Source: an uncultured Collinsella sp. (lineage in GTDB: Bacteria > Actinomycetota > Coriobacteriia > Coriobacteriales > Coriobacteriaceae). From it: a stretch of DNA of 25,289 nt. The position numbers and the translations under genes were made by a program. The number at the start of each line of letters is the position of its first letter. The first letter of the stretch is position 1. The stretch lies in the NCBI GenBank assembly GCA_900543845.1, contig UQTD01000027.1:1-25289 (forward strand), given 5' to 3'. The notes under the pieces are model-generated. The model was not told the origin of the DNA and did not search any database. It saw only the letters and a program-made list of their open reading frames with translations. Shown here piece after piece: positions 14,814 to 23,263 of the stretch.

Positions 14814-17267
14814 ATGCGCGTTTCTTACGACTGGCTCAAGACCATGATCGATATTCCGGAGGATCCCAAGACCCTTTCGGACGAATATATCCGTACCGGC
14901 ACCGAGGTCGAGGCGATCGACACCGTGGGCGAGTCCTTCGACCACGTGGTGACCGCCAAGGTGCTCACCAAGACCCCGCACCCCGATAGCGACCACATGT
15001 ATGTGTGCTCGGTCGATGTGGGCGACAAGAATCTCGACGCCGACGGCAACCCCGCCCCGCTGCAGATCGTCTGCGGCGCGCAGAACTTCGAGGCTGGCGA
15101 CCACATCGTCACGGCCATGATCGGCGCTGTGCTTCCCGGCGACGTCAAGATCAAGAAGAGCAAGCTTCGCGGCGTCGTGTCCATGGGCATGAACTGCTCT
15201 GCGCGCGAGCTCGGCCTGGGCGGCGACCACTCCGGCATCATGATCCTGCCCGAGGATACGCCCCGCGGCATGCCGTTTGCCGAGTACGTGGGCTCGAGCG
15301 ACACCGTGCTCGACTGCGAGATCACGCCCAACCGCCCCGACTGCCTGTCCATGATCGGCATGGCCCGCGAAACCGGTGCCATCTTCGACCGCGATTTCCA
15401 CGTTGAGCTGCCCGCCATCAAGGTCGAGACCGGCCGCGCGACCGACGACGAGCTTTCGGTCGAGATTGCCGACGAGGGCCTGTGCGACCGCTACGTCGCC
15501 CGCATCGTGCGCAACGTGAAGGTCGGCCCCTCGCCCGACTGGATGGTCAAGCGCCTCAACGCCCTGGGCGTGCGCCCGCACAACAACATCGTCGATATCA
15601 CCAACTACGTGATGATGCTCACCGGCCAGCCGCTGCACGCCTTTGACCTCGACACCTTTGCCGAGCGCGATGGCCACCGTCGCGTGGTGGTTCGCGCCGC
15701 CCAGCAGGACGAGAAGTTCACGACGCTCGATGGCGAGGAGCGTGTGCTCGACGCCGGCATGGGCCTCATCACCGACGGCGAGCGCCCTGTGGCGTTGGCC
15801 GGCGTCATGGGCGGCATGGATTCCGAGATCGAGGACGATACCGTTGACGTGATGGTCGAGAGCGCCTGCTTCAACGCCGGTCGCACCTCGCACACCAGCC
15901 GCGATCTGTCGCTGATCTCCGACGCCTCCATTCGCTTTGAGCGTCAGGTCGACGAGACCGGCTGCGTGAATGTCGCCAACGTTACCTGCGCGCTGATCGA
16001 GGAGATTGCCGGCGGCGAGGTTGCTCCCGGCTATGTCGACGTTTTCCCCGCGCCCAAGACCATCGACAGCATTAAGCTGCGCCTGGCCCGCGTGCACGCC
16101 ATTTGCGGCGCCGACATCGAGCCCGACTTTATCGAGCGTTCGCTCACCCGTCTGGGCTGCACCGTCGAGCGCGACGGCGAGGACTTTATGGTTACCCCGC
16201 CGAGCTTCCGTCCCGACCTGCCTCGCGAGATTGACCTGATCGAGGAGGTCCTGCGCCTGTGGGGCATGGGCCGCGTGACGGCGACCATCCCGGCTGCCAA
16301 GAACCACATCGGCGGCCTGACCCGCGAGCAGAAGCTCACCCGCAAGGTCGGCGAGATCTTGCGCGCCTGCGGCCTCAACGAGACCACGACTTTTGGCTTT
16401 GCCGCGCCGGGCGACCTGGAGAAGATCGGTATGTCCACCGAGGGCCGCGGCTGCCCCGTGGTGCTCATGAACCCGCTGGTAGCCGAGCAGACCGAGATGC
16501 GTCGTTCGCTGCTGCCGGGCTTGCTGCAGTCCGTGGCCTACAACGAGGCGCACGGTACGCCCAACGTGCATCTGTACGAGGTCGGCAGCCTGTTCCACGG
16601 TCGCGAGAACGCCAGCCTGCCCAAGGAGACCAAGTCCGTCGCGGGCGTGCTCTCGGGCCAGTGGAGCGAGCAGTCTTGGAGCATGAAGTACCGTAAGCTG
16701 CGTTTCTTCTTTGGCAAGGGCATCGTCGAGGAGCTGCTCGCCCAGCTGCGCATCGAGAAGGTTCGCTTCCGTCCCGTCGAGGGCGAGGGCTATGCCTTCC
16801 TGCAGCCGGGTCGTGCTGCCGAGGTGCTCTCGGGCGGTACCGTGCTGGGCTGGGTTGGCGAGATCCACCCCGAGGCGCGCGAGGCTATGGGCATCGACGA
16901 GGTCGTCGTTGCCTTTGAGCTCGACCTGGACAAGCTGATCAAGGGCGCCCGCAATCAGGAGAACTACCGCGAGTTCTCGCAGTACCCGGCCGTTGAGCAC
17001 GACCTTGCCATTGTGGTCGACAACGCTGTGACCTGCGAGGATCTTGAGCGCCGTATTACCAGCGCTGGCGGCAAGCTGCTCGAGGGCGTGCGCCTGTTCG
17101 ATGTCTACCGCGATCCGGTCCGCATCGGAGCGGGCAAGAAGTCCATGGCCTTTGCGCTTACGTATCGCTCCGACGACCATACGCTGACCAGCGAAGAGGT
17201 CGAGAAGGCGCACCAGAAGATCGTCACCAAGGTGTGCAAGGGCGTAAACGGCGAGGTCCGCGGCTAG
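14814..17267 (+). CDS. pheT: Phenylalanine-tRNA ligase beta subunit
   Basis: This is the large subunit that binds and edits tRNA-Phe. The 817 residues have the full family order: tRNA-binding OB domain (about 40-155), B3/B4 editing domain (about 210-380, with HNNIVDITNYVMMLTGQPLH), B5 domain (about 400-475), the inactive synthetase-like core, and the FDX-ACB anticodon domain from about 720 (FSQYPAVEHDLAIVV). AAAGGAG lies just upstream of ATG 14814. No truncation is seen. The terminator candidate is the hairpin at 17375-17409. Confidence 0.97.
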   Translation: MRVSYDWLKTMIDIPEDPKTLSDEYIRTGTEVEAIDTVGESFDHVVTAKVLTKTPHPDSDHMYVCSVDVGDKNLDADGNPAPLQIVCGAQNFEAGDHIVTAMIGAVLPGDVKIKKSKLRGVVSMGMNCSARELGLGGDHSGIMILPEDTPRGMPFAEYVGSSDTVLDCEITPNRPDCLSMIGMARETGAIFDRDFHVELPAIKVETGRATDDELSVEIADEGLCDRYVARIVRNVKVGPSPDWMVKRLNALGVRPHNNIVDITNYVMMLTGQPLHAFDLDTFAERDGHRRVVVRAAQQDEKFTTLDGEERVLDAGMGLITDGERPVALAGVMGGMDSEIEDDTVDVMVESACFNAGRTSHTSRDLSLISDASIRFERQVDETGCVNVANVTCALIEEIAGGEVAPGYVDVFPAPKTIDSIKLRLARVHAICGADIEPDFIERSLTRLGCTVERDGEDFMVTPPSFRPDLPREIDLIEEVLRLWGMGRVTATIPAAKNHIGGLTREQKLTRKVGEILRACGLNETTTFGFAAPGDLEKIGMSTEGRGCPVVLMNPLVAEQTEMRRSLLPGLLQSVAYNEAHGTPNVHLYEVGSLFHGRENASLPKETKSVAGVLSGQWSEQSWSMKYRKLRFFFGKGIVEELLAQLRIEKVRFRPVEGEGYAFLQPGRAAEVLSGGTVLGWVGEIHPEAREAMGIDEVVVAFELDLDKLIKGARNQENYREFSQYPAVEHDLAIVVDNAVTCEDLERRITSAGGKLLEGVRLFDVYRDPVRIGAGKKSMAFALTYRSDDHTLTSEEVEKAHQKIVTKVCKGVNGEVRG

Positions 17268-17374
17268 GGCTTGCGCTGGGTATAGGCCAGCGGTGGCTGC
17301 CGCCGAGTCCTACGTGATTGCTATGCTCGGTATAAGGCACCGTTGAGCCTGCATATATGACACGCGCATTACAT

Positions 17375-17409
17375 AACGGCGTGCTGCTTTGTCGGCAGTG
17401 CGCCGTTTT
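17375..17409 (+). terminator. Probable terminator of pheST, overlapping the next promoter
   Basis: Arms 17375-17387 and 17395-17407 form a 13-bp stem with two wobble pairs, followed by TTTT (17406-17409). The short T-run makes termination less certain than the stem suggests. Its loop contains the -35 box of the nickel transporter promoter. Confidence 0.6.
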
Positions 17410-17417
17410 GCTATGAT
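17389..17417 (+). promoter_or_regulatory. Promoter of the nickel transporter operon
   Basis: TTGTCG (17389-17394), a 17-base spacer and TATGAT (17412-17417) fit a sigma-70-type promoter. Transcription would start near 17424, just before the NikR-type inverted repeat. Confidence 0.7.
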
Positions 17418-17427
17418 AGCCCGCGGC

Positions 17428-17455
17428 GTGTTACGAATCTGACATTACGTAACAC
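17428..17455. promoter_or_regulatory. NikR-type operator
   Basis: GTGTTACG (17428-17435) and CGTAACAC (17448-17455) are perfect inverted arms; written as GTGTTAC-N14-GTAACAC this is the form of site described for one group of NikR nickel-responsive repressors. It starts about 10 bases after the -10 box and precedes nikMN, so nickel-loaded NikR would block transcription there. No nikR gene lies in the window. Confidence 0.75.
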
Positions 17456-17512
17456 TGGAAAGGTGATTCAAGCGGCGTTGCAATTCCGTGCGCCGATAAC
17501 CGGGAGGCGTAC

Positions 17513-18598
17513 ATGCACATTCCAGATAATTATCTGTCCCCGCAGACCGATGCCGTCATGGCAGTGGCGATGGTGCCCGTTTGGATCCACTGCATCAAGA
17601 AAGTGCGCGCCACGCTCGATCGCGAGCACATGGCTTTCCTGGGCATCTGCGCCGCGTTCTCCTTCCTGCTTATGATGTTCAATGTGCCGCTGCCCGGCGG
17701 CACCACAGGTCACGCCGTCGGCGGCGCGCTCATTGCACTGCTGCTAGGCCCCGAGGCCGCGGCTATCGCGGTTTCGGTCGCGCTGGCGCTGCAAGCGCTG
17801 CTGTTTGGCGACGGCGGCATCCTGTCCTTTGGCGCTAACTGCTTTAACATGGCCTTCGTGTTGCCGTTTGCCGCAGCCATCGTGTTCCGCGCGCTTAACA
17901 GCCGTTTGCACGACAAGAGCTGGGGCACCTCGGTTTCGGCCATCGTAAGCGGCTGGGTCGGCCTGTGCCTGGCGGCCCTGTGCGCGGCAATCGAGTTTGG
18001 TATTCAGCCGATGCTTTTCACGAATGCTTCGGGCGCTCCGCTGTACTGCCCCTTCCCGCTGTCCATTGCCATTCCGGCCATGATGATCCCGCATATGTTG
18101 GTAGCCGGCGTGGTCGAGGGCGTGGCGACGGCCGCCATCTACGGTTTCATTAAGAAGACGGCGCCGAGCGTTATCGTCGGGCCCGAGGCCGTCGATGGCC
18201 AGCTTGCTGCCGAGGGCACTGCTGCTAAGAAGACCTCGCTGGTCCCCACGCTCATCCTGGTCGCCGTGCTTGTCGTGGCTACGCCGCTCGGCTTGCTTGC
18301 TACCGGTGACGCCTGGGGCGAGTGGGACGCTGAGGGCGCCGCGACTGCCGTTCAGGAGGCTGGTGACGACAGTCTGCAGGCTTCGGTCGGTCTCGACACC
18401 CCGACCTTTGCCGATGCGCTGCCTACGGGTGATTACCTGCAGGCCTATTCCGAGGAGCAGGGTCTCGGCTTTGCCGGTCAGGCTGCCATGTATATCCTGT
18501 CCGGCGTGATTGGCGTGGCGGTGCTCACCATCGCATTCCGTCTGATCTCGCTGACGGTCAAGGAAAGCGGTGCCCATGGCGATGGTCGAGCTGCCTAG
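17513..18598 (+). CDS. nikMN: Nickel/cobalt ECF transporter S-component, fused NikM-NikN (CbiM plus PDGLE)
   Basis: The protein begins MHIPDNYLSP, the conserved CbiM/NikM start whose Met1 and His2 take part in metal binding; GGTTGHAVGG near residue 65 gives another conserved His. Residues 1-220 are the membrane substrate-binding part. From about residue 243 a PDGLE/NikN-like domain follows (ATPLGLLATGDAWGEW) and ends in one more membrane helix. The fused MN form is typical of nickel uptake systems, and the operator upstream supports nickel over cobalt. GGGAGG lies 7 bases before ATG 17513. The gene overlaps nikQ by 29 bases. Confidence 0.92.
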   Translation: MHIPDNYLSPQTDAVMAVAMVPVWIHCIKKVRATLDREHMAFLGICAAFSFLLMMFNVPLPGGTTGHAVGGALIALLLGPEAAAIAVSVALALQALLFGDGGILSFGANCFNMAFVLPFAAAIVFRALNSRLHDKSWGTSVSAIVSGWVGLCLAALCAAIEFGIQPMLFTNASGAPLYCPFPLSIAIPAMMIPHMLVAGVVEGVATAAIYGFIKKTAPSVIVGPEAVDGQLAAEGTAAKKTSLVPTLILVAVLVVATPLGLLATGDAWGEWDAEGAATAVQEAGDDSLQASVGLDTPTFADALPTGDYLQAYSEEQGLGFAGQAAMYILSGVIGVAVLTIAFRLISLTVKESGAHGDGRAA

Positions 18599-19412
18599 CT
18601 GGCTTGCGGTCGAGCAGCGTTACGAGCCCACGGGCGCTCGTCATCGCGTGATGCAAAAGAACGTCCTGCACCTGGCGAGCCTGCTTGAGCGGGTTCGCCT
18701 GGGTGGAGGCGCGCACGAGGGCGGGTCGATGGTCGACCGCGCCCTTTCTTGCGTTTCGGCTCCGGTGCGCCTGGTGGGGATATTCGTTTGCGTCCTGTGC
18801 GTGTGCCTGACACAAAGCCCGCTGTACCTCATGTTGATGGCGGCCATTGCGCTGGTGCTCGTTGCCGTGCGTCCCGTACGCGGGCTGCGCGCGACCTTTG
18901 TGCCGGCGCTTGGCGCCGCGGGGCTCGCAGTGGTTTTGGCGCTGCCTGCCCTGCTGCTGGGTGCTTCCGCTACGGGCGCCATGCTCAAGATTGCGCTCAA
19001 GACCTTCATTAATGTGTCGCTGGTGCTGGGCGTTTCGTGGACCCTCACGTGGAGCCGCATGTCGGCGGCGCTCAAGATGCTGCATCTACCCGACGAAGTT
19101 ATCTTTACGTTTGATATGGCGCTCAAGCACATCGAGGTGCTGGGTCGTACGGCGCACGATCTGTGCGAATCGGTCATGCTGCGCAGCGTTGGCCGTGCGC
19201 CCGAGGGATTTTCGCGTACCGATTCGATCGCGGGTATCATGGGCATGACCTTTATCAAGGCGATGAAATGCAGCCGCGCGATGGACGAGGCTATGCTTTG
19301 CCGCGGCTTTGCCGGTGCGTATCCGGCTCCCGCGCGCGCCAGGTTTGGCTGGCGCGATGCGGCCTATGCGGGCGGCGTGGCGCTGCTGACAGTGTTGTGC
19401 GCCGTGCTGTAG
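18570..19412 (+). CDS. nikQ: Nickel/cobalt ECF transporter T-component (CbiQ/NikQ)
   Basis: This is the transmembrane coupling protein of the ECF transporter, linking the metal-binding component to the ATPase. It has about 280 residues with several membrane helices (around 65-160 and at the C-terminus). The cytoplasmic coupling region holds the two family Ala-Arg-Gly-like segments, seen here as VMLRSVGRAPEG and EAMLCRGFAGAY. The start is uncertain: GTG 18570 has AAGGA 5 bases upstream, while ATG 18576 and ATG 18582 are also in frame. It overlaps the nikMN end, suggesting translational coupling. Confidence 0.9.
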   Translation: MPMAMVELPSWLAVEQRYEPTGARHRVMQKNVLHLASLLERVRLGGGAHEGGSMVDRALSCVSAPVRLVGIFVCVLCVCLTQSPLYLMLMAAIALVLVAVRPVRGLRATFVPALGAAGLAVVLALPALLLGASATGAMLKIALKTFINVSLVLGVSWTLTWSRMSAALKMLHLPDEVIFTFDMALKHIEVLGRTAHDLCESVMLRSVGRAPEGFSRTDSIAGIMGMTFIKAMKCSRAMDEAMLCRGFAGAYPAPARARFGWRDAAYAGGVALLTVLCAVL

Positions 19413-19434
19413 GCGCTGCTGGTTCCGACTGGGG

Positions 19435-20229
19435 ATGCAAATGGGGAAGGGCGACGTTTTGACGATCGATATGAATAGTGCGGCGGGCACGAACGGTGTG
19501 GGCGGCGCCGAGGTCGTTCCGCTCATCGAGCTGCGCGACGTGGTGTTCTCCTATGCGGGGCATACGGTTGTCGATGGCGTGTCGCTGCAGGTCGATCGTG
19601 GTGAACTCGTTGCCCTGCTCGGTCCCAACGGCTGCGGCAAGACGACGATTATGCGTCTTATTAACGGCCTTGAACTCGCGGACGCAGGGGCATACCTGTT
19701 TGACGGGCACGTGGTCGATGCGGCGTATCTGAAGGATTCTGCTGCTGCTCAGAAGTTCCACCAGCGCGTGGGCTTCGTATTCCAAAACGCCGATGCCCAG
19801 CTGTTCTGCGCCACGGTGGGCGAGGAAGTTGCTTTTGGTCCCGCGCAGATGGGTCTGCCGGCAGACGAGCTCGAGCGCCGCGTGCGCGATGCCATGGGGC
19901 TGTTCCAGGTTGCCGACCTTGCCGACGCCTCTCCCTATCAGCTCTCGGGCGGGCAAAAGAAGCGTGTTGCGCTGGCTGCGGTGGTGTCGATGAACCCCGA
20001 TATCCTGGTCCTCGACGAGCCTACCAATGGGCTCGACGAGGATTCATGCGACATCGTGGTCAATTTCTTGCTGGCTTATGTCGCGGCGGGTAAGACGGTC
20101 TTGATGAGCACGCATCACCAGGATTTGGTGCGACGCCTGGGTGCCCGTGCAATCTATATCGATCGATATCACCATGTGGTCGAGGCGTCTTCGTCGTCGT
20201 ATGGAACCGAAAGCGGTGCTACGGACTAG
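19435..20229 (+). CDS. nikO: Nickel/cobalt ECF transporter ATPase (CbiO/NikO)
   Basis: This ABC ATPase powers the transporter. Walker A is GPNGCGKTT near residue 64, the Q-loop region reads VGFVFQNADAQLF, the signature is LSGGQKKR near residue 178, Walker B is DILVLDEPTNGLDE, and the switch His is in MSTHHQDL. The length of 264 residues is normal. The start is uncertain: ATG 19435 and ATG 19441 lack a good ribosome site, while GGGGAAGG (19443-19450) would serve a TTG at 19459 or ATG 19471. The gene completes a three-gene importer operon; only a weak hairpin (around 20248-20263) follows. Confidence 0.93.
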   Translation: MQMGKGDVLTIDMNSAAGTNGVGGAEVVPLIELRDVVFSYAGHTVVDGVSLQVDRGELVALLGPNGCGKTTIMRLINGLELADAGAYLFDGHVVDAAYLKDSAAAQKFHQRVGFVFQNADAQLFCATVGEEVAFGPAQMGLPADELERRVRDAMGLFQVADLADASPYQLSGGQKKRVALAAVVSMNPDILVLDEPTNGLDEDSCDIVVNFLLAYVAAGKTVLMSTHHQDLVRRLGARAIYIDRYHHVVEASSSSYGTESGATD

Positions 20230-20309
20230 TTGCTGCGTAGAGCGTGCGTAGCCGTCCGCGCGGCTTTGCCGTGATGGTATAGTTATCCAGGTTTTTTATG
20301 GGGGTGGCT

Positions 20310-21158
20310 ATGCCAAGCTGGAACATTCATATCGCTCAGACGGAGCGTTTGCTGGAGCGCACCGGTGCGCTTGCCAATAGCGTGCGCGACCGCAATGCCT
20401 TTTTGTTTGGCTGCGTGGTTCCGGATATCTTCGTGGGCTATATGGTCCCTGGCATCGCCGATCCCATCCCGTACCGCATTACGCACTTTGCAAAGCCCGA
20501 GCCTATCCCTAAGCCTCGTGAGCATGAGTTCTGGGATACCTATGTGGCACCGTTGCTTAAAAGTTCGCCCACCGGTGCGCCAGCCGCGGCGACCTCGATT
20601 ATCGAGGAGCGCGAGCGACTGAATCGCGTGCACTATCCCCAGCGCTACAGGGATGCCGAGCCGGTTGTCGGTCCCGGCGCTCGTGAGTTCTCGCTTGCGT
20701 CCGAGGACGTGGCGCAGTCGTTGCTCGATTTGACGCTGGGTGTCTGGTCGCATCTGGTGGCCGATACCGTATGGAATACGCGCGTGAATCAGTACCTGGA
20801 GGCGCACGGCGGCAAGCCGTGCGAGGAGTTCCGCATTAAAAAGCAAGGCGACTTTGACTGGTTTGGCAAGACGCTCGGCATTGTTTCGATTCCGCGCGCG
20901 ACCGATCGCCTGTATACTGCGGCGACGCGTTTTGGGCAGTATCCCATCCATAAGGAGTATGTGCTCAAGACCATCGGCGTTATGCACGAGATCGTGCGCG
21001 AAAACCCCGGCGAGCCCGACCATCCGCCATATCGCTTGCTAACCGAGGAGTTTTTCGATGCAACGTTTACCGAGGTCATCGAGCTGACCGAGGCGGGCTT
21101 TGCGACTCGCGTTGCCGCTTCTGGCGTCCCCGCAGTCCCCCTGATCGCTAGCTGCTAG
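20310..21158 (+). CDS. Zinc-dependent phospholipase C-like family protein
   Basis: The N-terminus MPSWNIHIAQTERLL, then FLFGCVVPDI with ITHF about 30 residues later, and a central LGVWSHLVADTVWN resemble the zinc-dependent phospholipase C family, whose conserved His and Asp residues bind zinc. No signal peptide is visible, so it is probably cytoplasmic and its substrate is unknown. Many relatives are annotated only as hypothetical. ATG 20310 is preferred because GGGGG (20300-20304) lies 5 bases upstream; ATG 20298 is in frame. It stands alone between the nickel operon and the convergent pyk gene. Confidence 0.7.
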   Translation: MPSWNIHIAQTERLLERTGALANSVRDRNAFLFGCVVPDIFVGYMVPGIADPIPYRITHFAKPEPIPKPREHEFWDTYVAPLLKSSPTGAPAAATSIIEERERLNRVHYPQRYRDAEPVVGPGAREFSLASEDVAQSLLDLTLGVWSHLVADTVWNTRVNQYLEAHGGKPCEEFRIKKQGDFDWFGKTLGIVSIPRATDRLYTAATRFGQYPIHKEYVLKTIGVMHEIVRENPGEPDHPPYRLLTEEFFDATFTEVIELTEAGFATRVAASGVPAVPLIASC

Positions 21159-21337
21159 CCGGCCGGCTTGACGGTGAACAGCTCATCCCAATTGACCAAC
21201 AACTCCCGTCGCAGGGCGTCTTCGGTGGTGCGCTCGGCATCGGAGAGGCTTGCGATTGAACGCAAATCGATGAAGCGGCATATGAAGAAGGTCTTTAAAA
21301 AGGGCCCGGAAGGCAATGCCTTCCGGGCCCTTTGCAA
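21155..21337 (-). pseudogene. Possible remnant of a gene tail downstream of pyk
   Basis: A minus-strand open frame ends at 21155 with ALRRELLVNWDELFTVKPAG and uses codons like a real gene over about 120 bases. Its only ATG lies inside the pyk terminator, and no ribosome site precedes the coding-like part. It overlaps the end of the plus-strand phospholipase-like gene by 4 bases. It may be a fragment of a lost gene or chance reading; confidence is low. Confidence 0.25.
21297..21333 (-). terminator. Rho-independent terminator of pyk
   Basis: A perfect 16-bp stem (21299-21314 with 21318-21333) closes on a 3-base loop. On the minus strand it is followed by TTTTT (complement of 21297-21301). It lies 28 bases after the pyk stop. 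Confidence 0.9.
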
Positions 21338-21361
21338 TGCAAATCTGCTTGCAAGTACGAT

Positions 21362-22822
21362 TTAGCGTACCTGAGCGACGTAAGCGACGTTGGTCGAGGA
21401 GACCTTGTCCTCGAGCTGGACGCTCATGCGGGGATCGCCGGCGGTAGCGACGGTCAAATCGCCAGTCTTGACGTAGCCGAGCTCCTTAGCGGTCTCGATC
21501 GCCTTGACGATCGTGCCGTTGACGGTGCCCTGGGTAATCTCTGCCTGGTGCGGGATGACGCCCCAGTACATGATCATCTGCTGGACGGCCCACTCGTGGC
21601 GGGAGAACGCGCAGATCGGCATGTTGGGACGGAAGTGCGAGATCAGGCGGGCAGTACGACCAGTGGTCGTCGGCACGGTGATGCACTTGGCGCCAACGGT
21701 GGTAGCCATGTTCACAGCGGACATACCCACAACGTTGTTGACGAGGCGAGTGCCGTGAGCATCGGCCGGAACCTCGAGCGGAGCGTGAGCCGGGAGGTAC
21801 TTCTCGGTCTCGAGAGCGATGCTGGCCTGCATCTTGACGGCCTCGACCGGGTACTTACCGGCAGCGGACTCGCCAGAGAGCATAACGGCGTCGGTGCCGT
21901 CGTAGATGGCGTTAGCAACGTCGGCAACCTCGGCGCGCGTCGGGCGCGGGTTCTGCTGCATGGAGTCGAGCATCTGCGTAGCGGTGATGACGGGCTTGTA
22001 AGCCGCGTTGCACTTGGCGATGATCTCCTTCTGGATGTGGGGAACGAGCTCGGGCTTAATCTCGATGCCCAGGTCGCCACGGGCGACCATGATGCCGTCA
22101 GAAGCCTCGAGGATCTCGTCGAAGTTCTCGACGCCCAGGGCGCACTCGATCTTCGGGAAGATCGTCACGTGCTCGCCGCCGTTCTCGCGGCAAAGCTCGC
22201 GGATGCCGCGGACGGACTCGCCGTCACGGATGAAGGAAGCGGCGATGTAGTCGATGTTCTCGGTCAGGCCAAAGAGGATGTCCTGACGATCGCGCTCGGT
22301 GATGGCGGGCAGCGAGATGTTGACGTTGGGCATGTTGACGCCCTTGCGCTCGCCGATCAGGCCGTCGTTCTTAACGACGCAGGTCATGTCCTGGCCGTCG
22401 ACGGACTCGACCTCGAGGGCAACCAGGCCGTCATCGATCAGGATGAGGGAGCCCTTCTCGACCTCGGAGGGCAGAGCCAGGTAGTCGAGGGAGATGTGCT
22501 CAGCGGTGCCGTGGAAATCCTCGGACGTGGGCTGAGCGGTGACGACGATCTTGTCGCCGGTCTTGACGGCAACCTTCTTGCCATCGACCAAAAGGCCGGT
22601 GCGGACCTCGGGGCCCTTGGTGTCGAGCAGGATGCCGACGGGCATGCCGAGCTCCTTGGAAATACGACGGACGCGCTCGATGCGACCGTGGTGCTCGTCG
22701 TAGGATCCGTGCGAGAAGTTAAAACGGGCGACATTCATGCCCGCCTTGATCATCTCGCGGATGGTCTCGTCGCTATCGCAGGCGGGACCCATGGTGCATA
22801 CAATCTTGGTGCGCTTGTACAT
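21362..22822 (-). CDS. pyk: Pyruvate kinase
   Basis: The enzyme converts phosphoenolpyruvate and ADP to pyruvate and ATP, the last step of glycolysis. The 486-residue protein has the TIM-barrel core with KIVCTMGPA at the N-terminus, RFNFSHG, LLDTKGPEVRTG, the lysine loop FPKIECALGVENFDEI, MVARGDLGIEI and VITATQMLDSM with RAEVADVANAIYDGTDAVMLSGESA. A small inserted B domain lies near residues 75-165 and the C-terminal domain from about 350. ATG 22822 has GGAGG about 6 bases upstream. It has its own promoter and terminator, so it is likely monocistronic. Confidence 0.97.
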   Translation of the reverse strand: MYKRTKIVCTMGPACDSDETIREMIKAGMNVARFNFSHGSYDEHHGRIERVRRISKELGMPVGILLDTKGPEVRTGLLVDGKKVAVKTGDKIVVTAQPTSEDFHGTAEHISLDYLALPSEVEKGSLILIDDGLVALEVESVDGQDMTCVVKNDGLIGERKGVNMPNVNISLPAITERDRQDILFGLTENIDYIAASFIRDGESVRGIRELCRENGGEHVTIFPKIECALGVENFDEILEASDGIMVARGDLGIEIKPELVPHIQKEIIAKCNAAYKPVITATQMLDSMQQNPRPTRAEVADVANAIYDGTDAVMLSGESAAGKYPVEAVKMQASIALETEKYLPAHAPLEVPADAHGTRLVNNVVGMSAVNMATTVGAKCITVPTTTGRTARLISHFRPNMPICAFSRHEWAVQQMIMYWGVIPHQAEITQGTVNGTIVKAIETAKELGYVKTGDLTVATAGDPRMSVQLEDKVSSTNVAYVAQVR

Positions 22823-22885
22823 TCAGACCTCCATCTGACATCGTCTTGCGCTGATAGATAAACCATAAGAAATAAAACTGAGATG

Positions 22886-22891
22886 ATTATA
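22886..22891 (-). promoter_or_regulatory. Probable -10 box of the pyk promoter
   Basis: A perfect TATAAT on the minus strand lies 64 bases before the pyk start. The best -35 candidate is TTGGGG at the long spacing of 19. The rest of the spacer 22892-23115 is AT-rich for this window, with several A/T runs, and no gene is seen in it. Confidence 0.55.
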
Positions 22892-23115
22892 ACGAAATGC
22901 CGACCGAATACCCCAAAAAATCGACCGTATGCCGAATTAGAAGTTCATTTTTTGCGAAAAAACGGTATATGCAAAAACTTTACCAACCGTTCTAACCGCT
23001 GCTATCTGGGCGATATTTCAGTTTGACGATGCGCCGAAGAAAAAACGTTTTACCAATCTTGAGCATCACACTGTCTGCACCGTTGCGCCTGTGCCGTGTT
23101 TCCAGATGGAATGTT

Positions 23116-23145
23116 TTGGCTAGACGCGTCGCTTTGGGGTACCAT
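23116..23145 (+). promoter_or_regulatory. Candidate promoter of the P-type ATPase gene
   Basis: TTGGCT (23116-23121) and TACCAT (23140-23145) are separated by 18 bases. The match is moderate. Transcription from here would produce a leader of about 110 bases that contains the paired segments at 23160-23253. Confidence 0.35.
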
Positions 23146-23159
23146 AGCTCCACTATCAA

Positions 23160-23263
23160 CTGCCGCTCAGCACGGCAGCCTTGATGAGCCCTTGCCCTTC
23201 TCCTGGGAATTATGATCGGGCATCAATCTGCTGAGTGGCCCGAATCCCAGGAGGGGACTCTAT
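23160..23263 (+). promoter_or_regulatory. Structured 5' leader of the ATPase gene, possible RBS-sequestering switch
   Basis: GCCGCTCAGCA (23162-23172) pairs with TGCTGAGTGGC (23229-23239), and TTGATG with CCC (23181-23191) pairs with GGGCATCAA (23218-23226) inside it. In the loop, CTCCTGGGA (23200-23208) is perfectly complementary to TCCCAGGAG (23245-23253), which contains the ribosome site of the ATPase. The first half can also fold as CTGCCG/CGGCAG (23160-23178). I could not match this to a named riboswitch class; cation-ATPase genes often carry yybP-ykoY Mn2+ riboswitches, which should be tested. Confidence 0.5.

Noticed and set aside
14793..17213. 806-residue antisense open frame across pheT
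   Set aside because: It mirrors the pheT codons; GC-rich third positions remove stops on the opposite strand. The translation is low-complexity (many Leu, Ala, Gly, His, Asp) with no domain.
21332..22861. 509-residue plus-strand frame across pyk
   Set aside because: Antisense shadow of pyruvate kinase with biased composition and no start signal.
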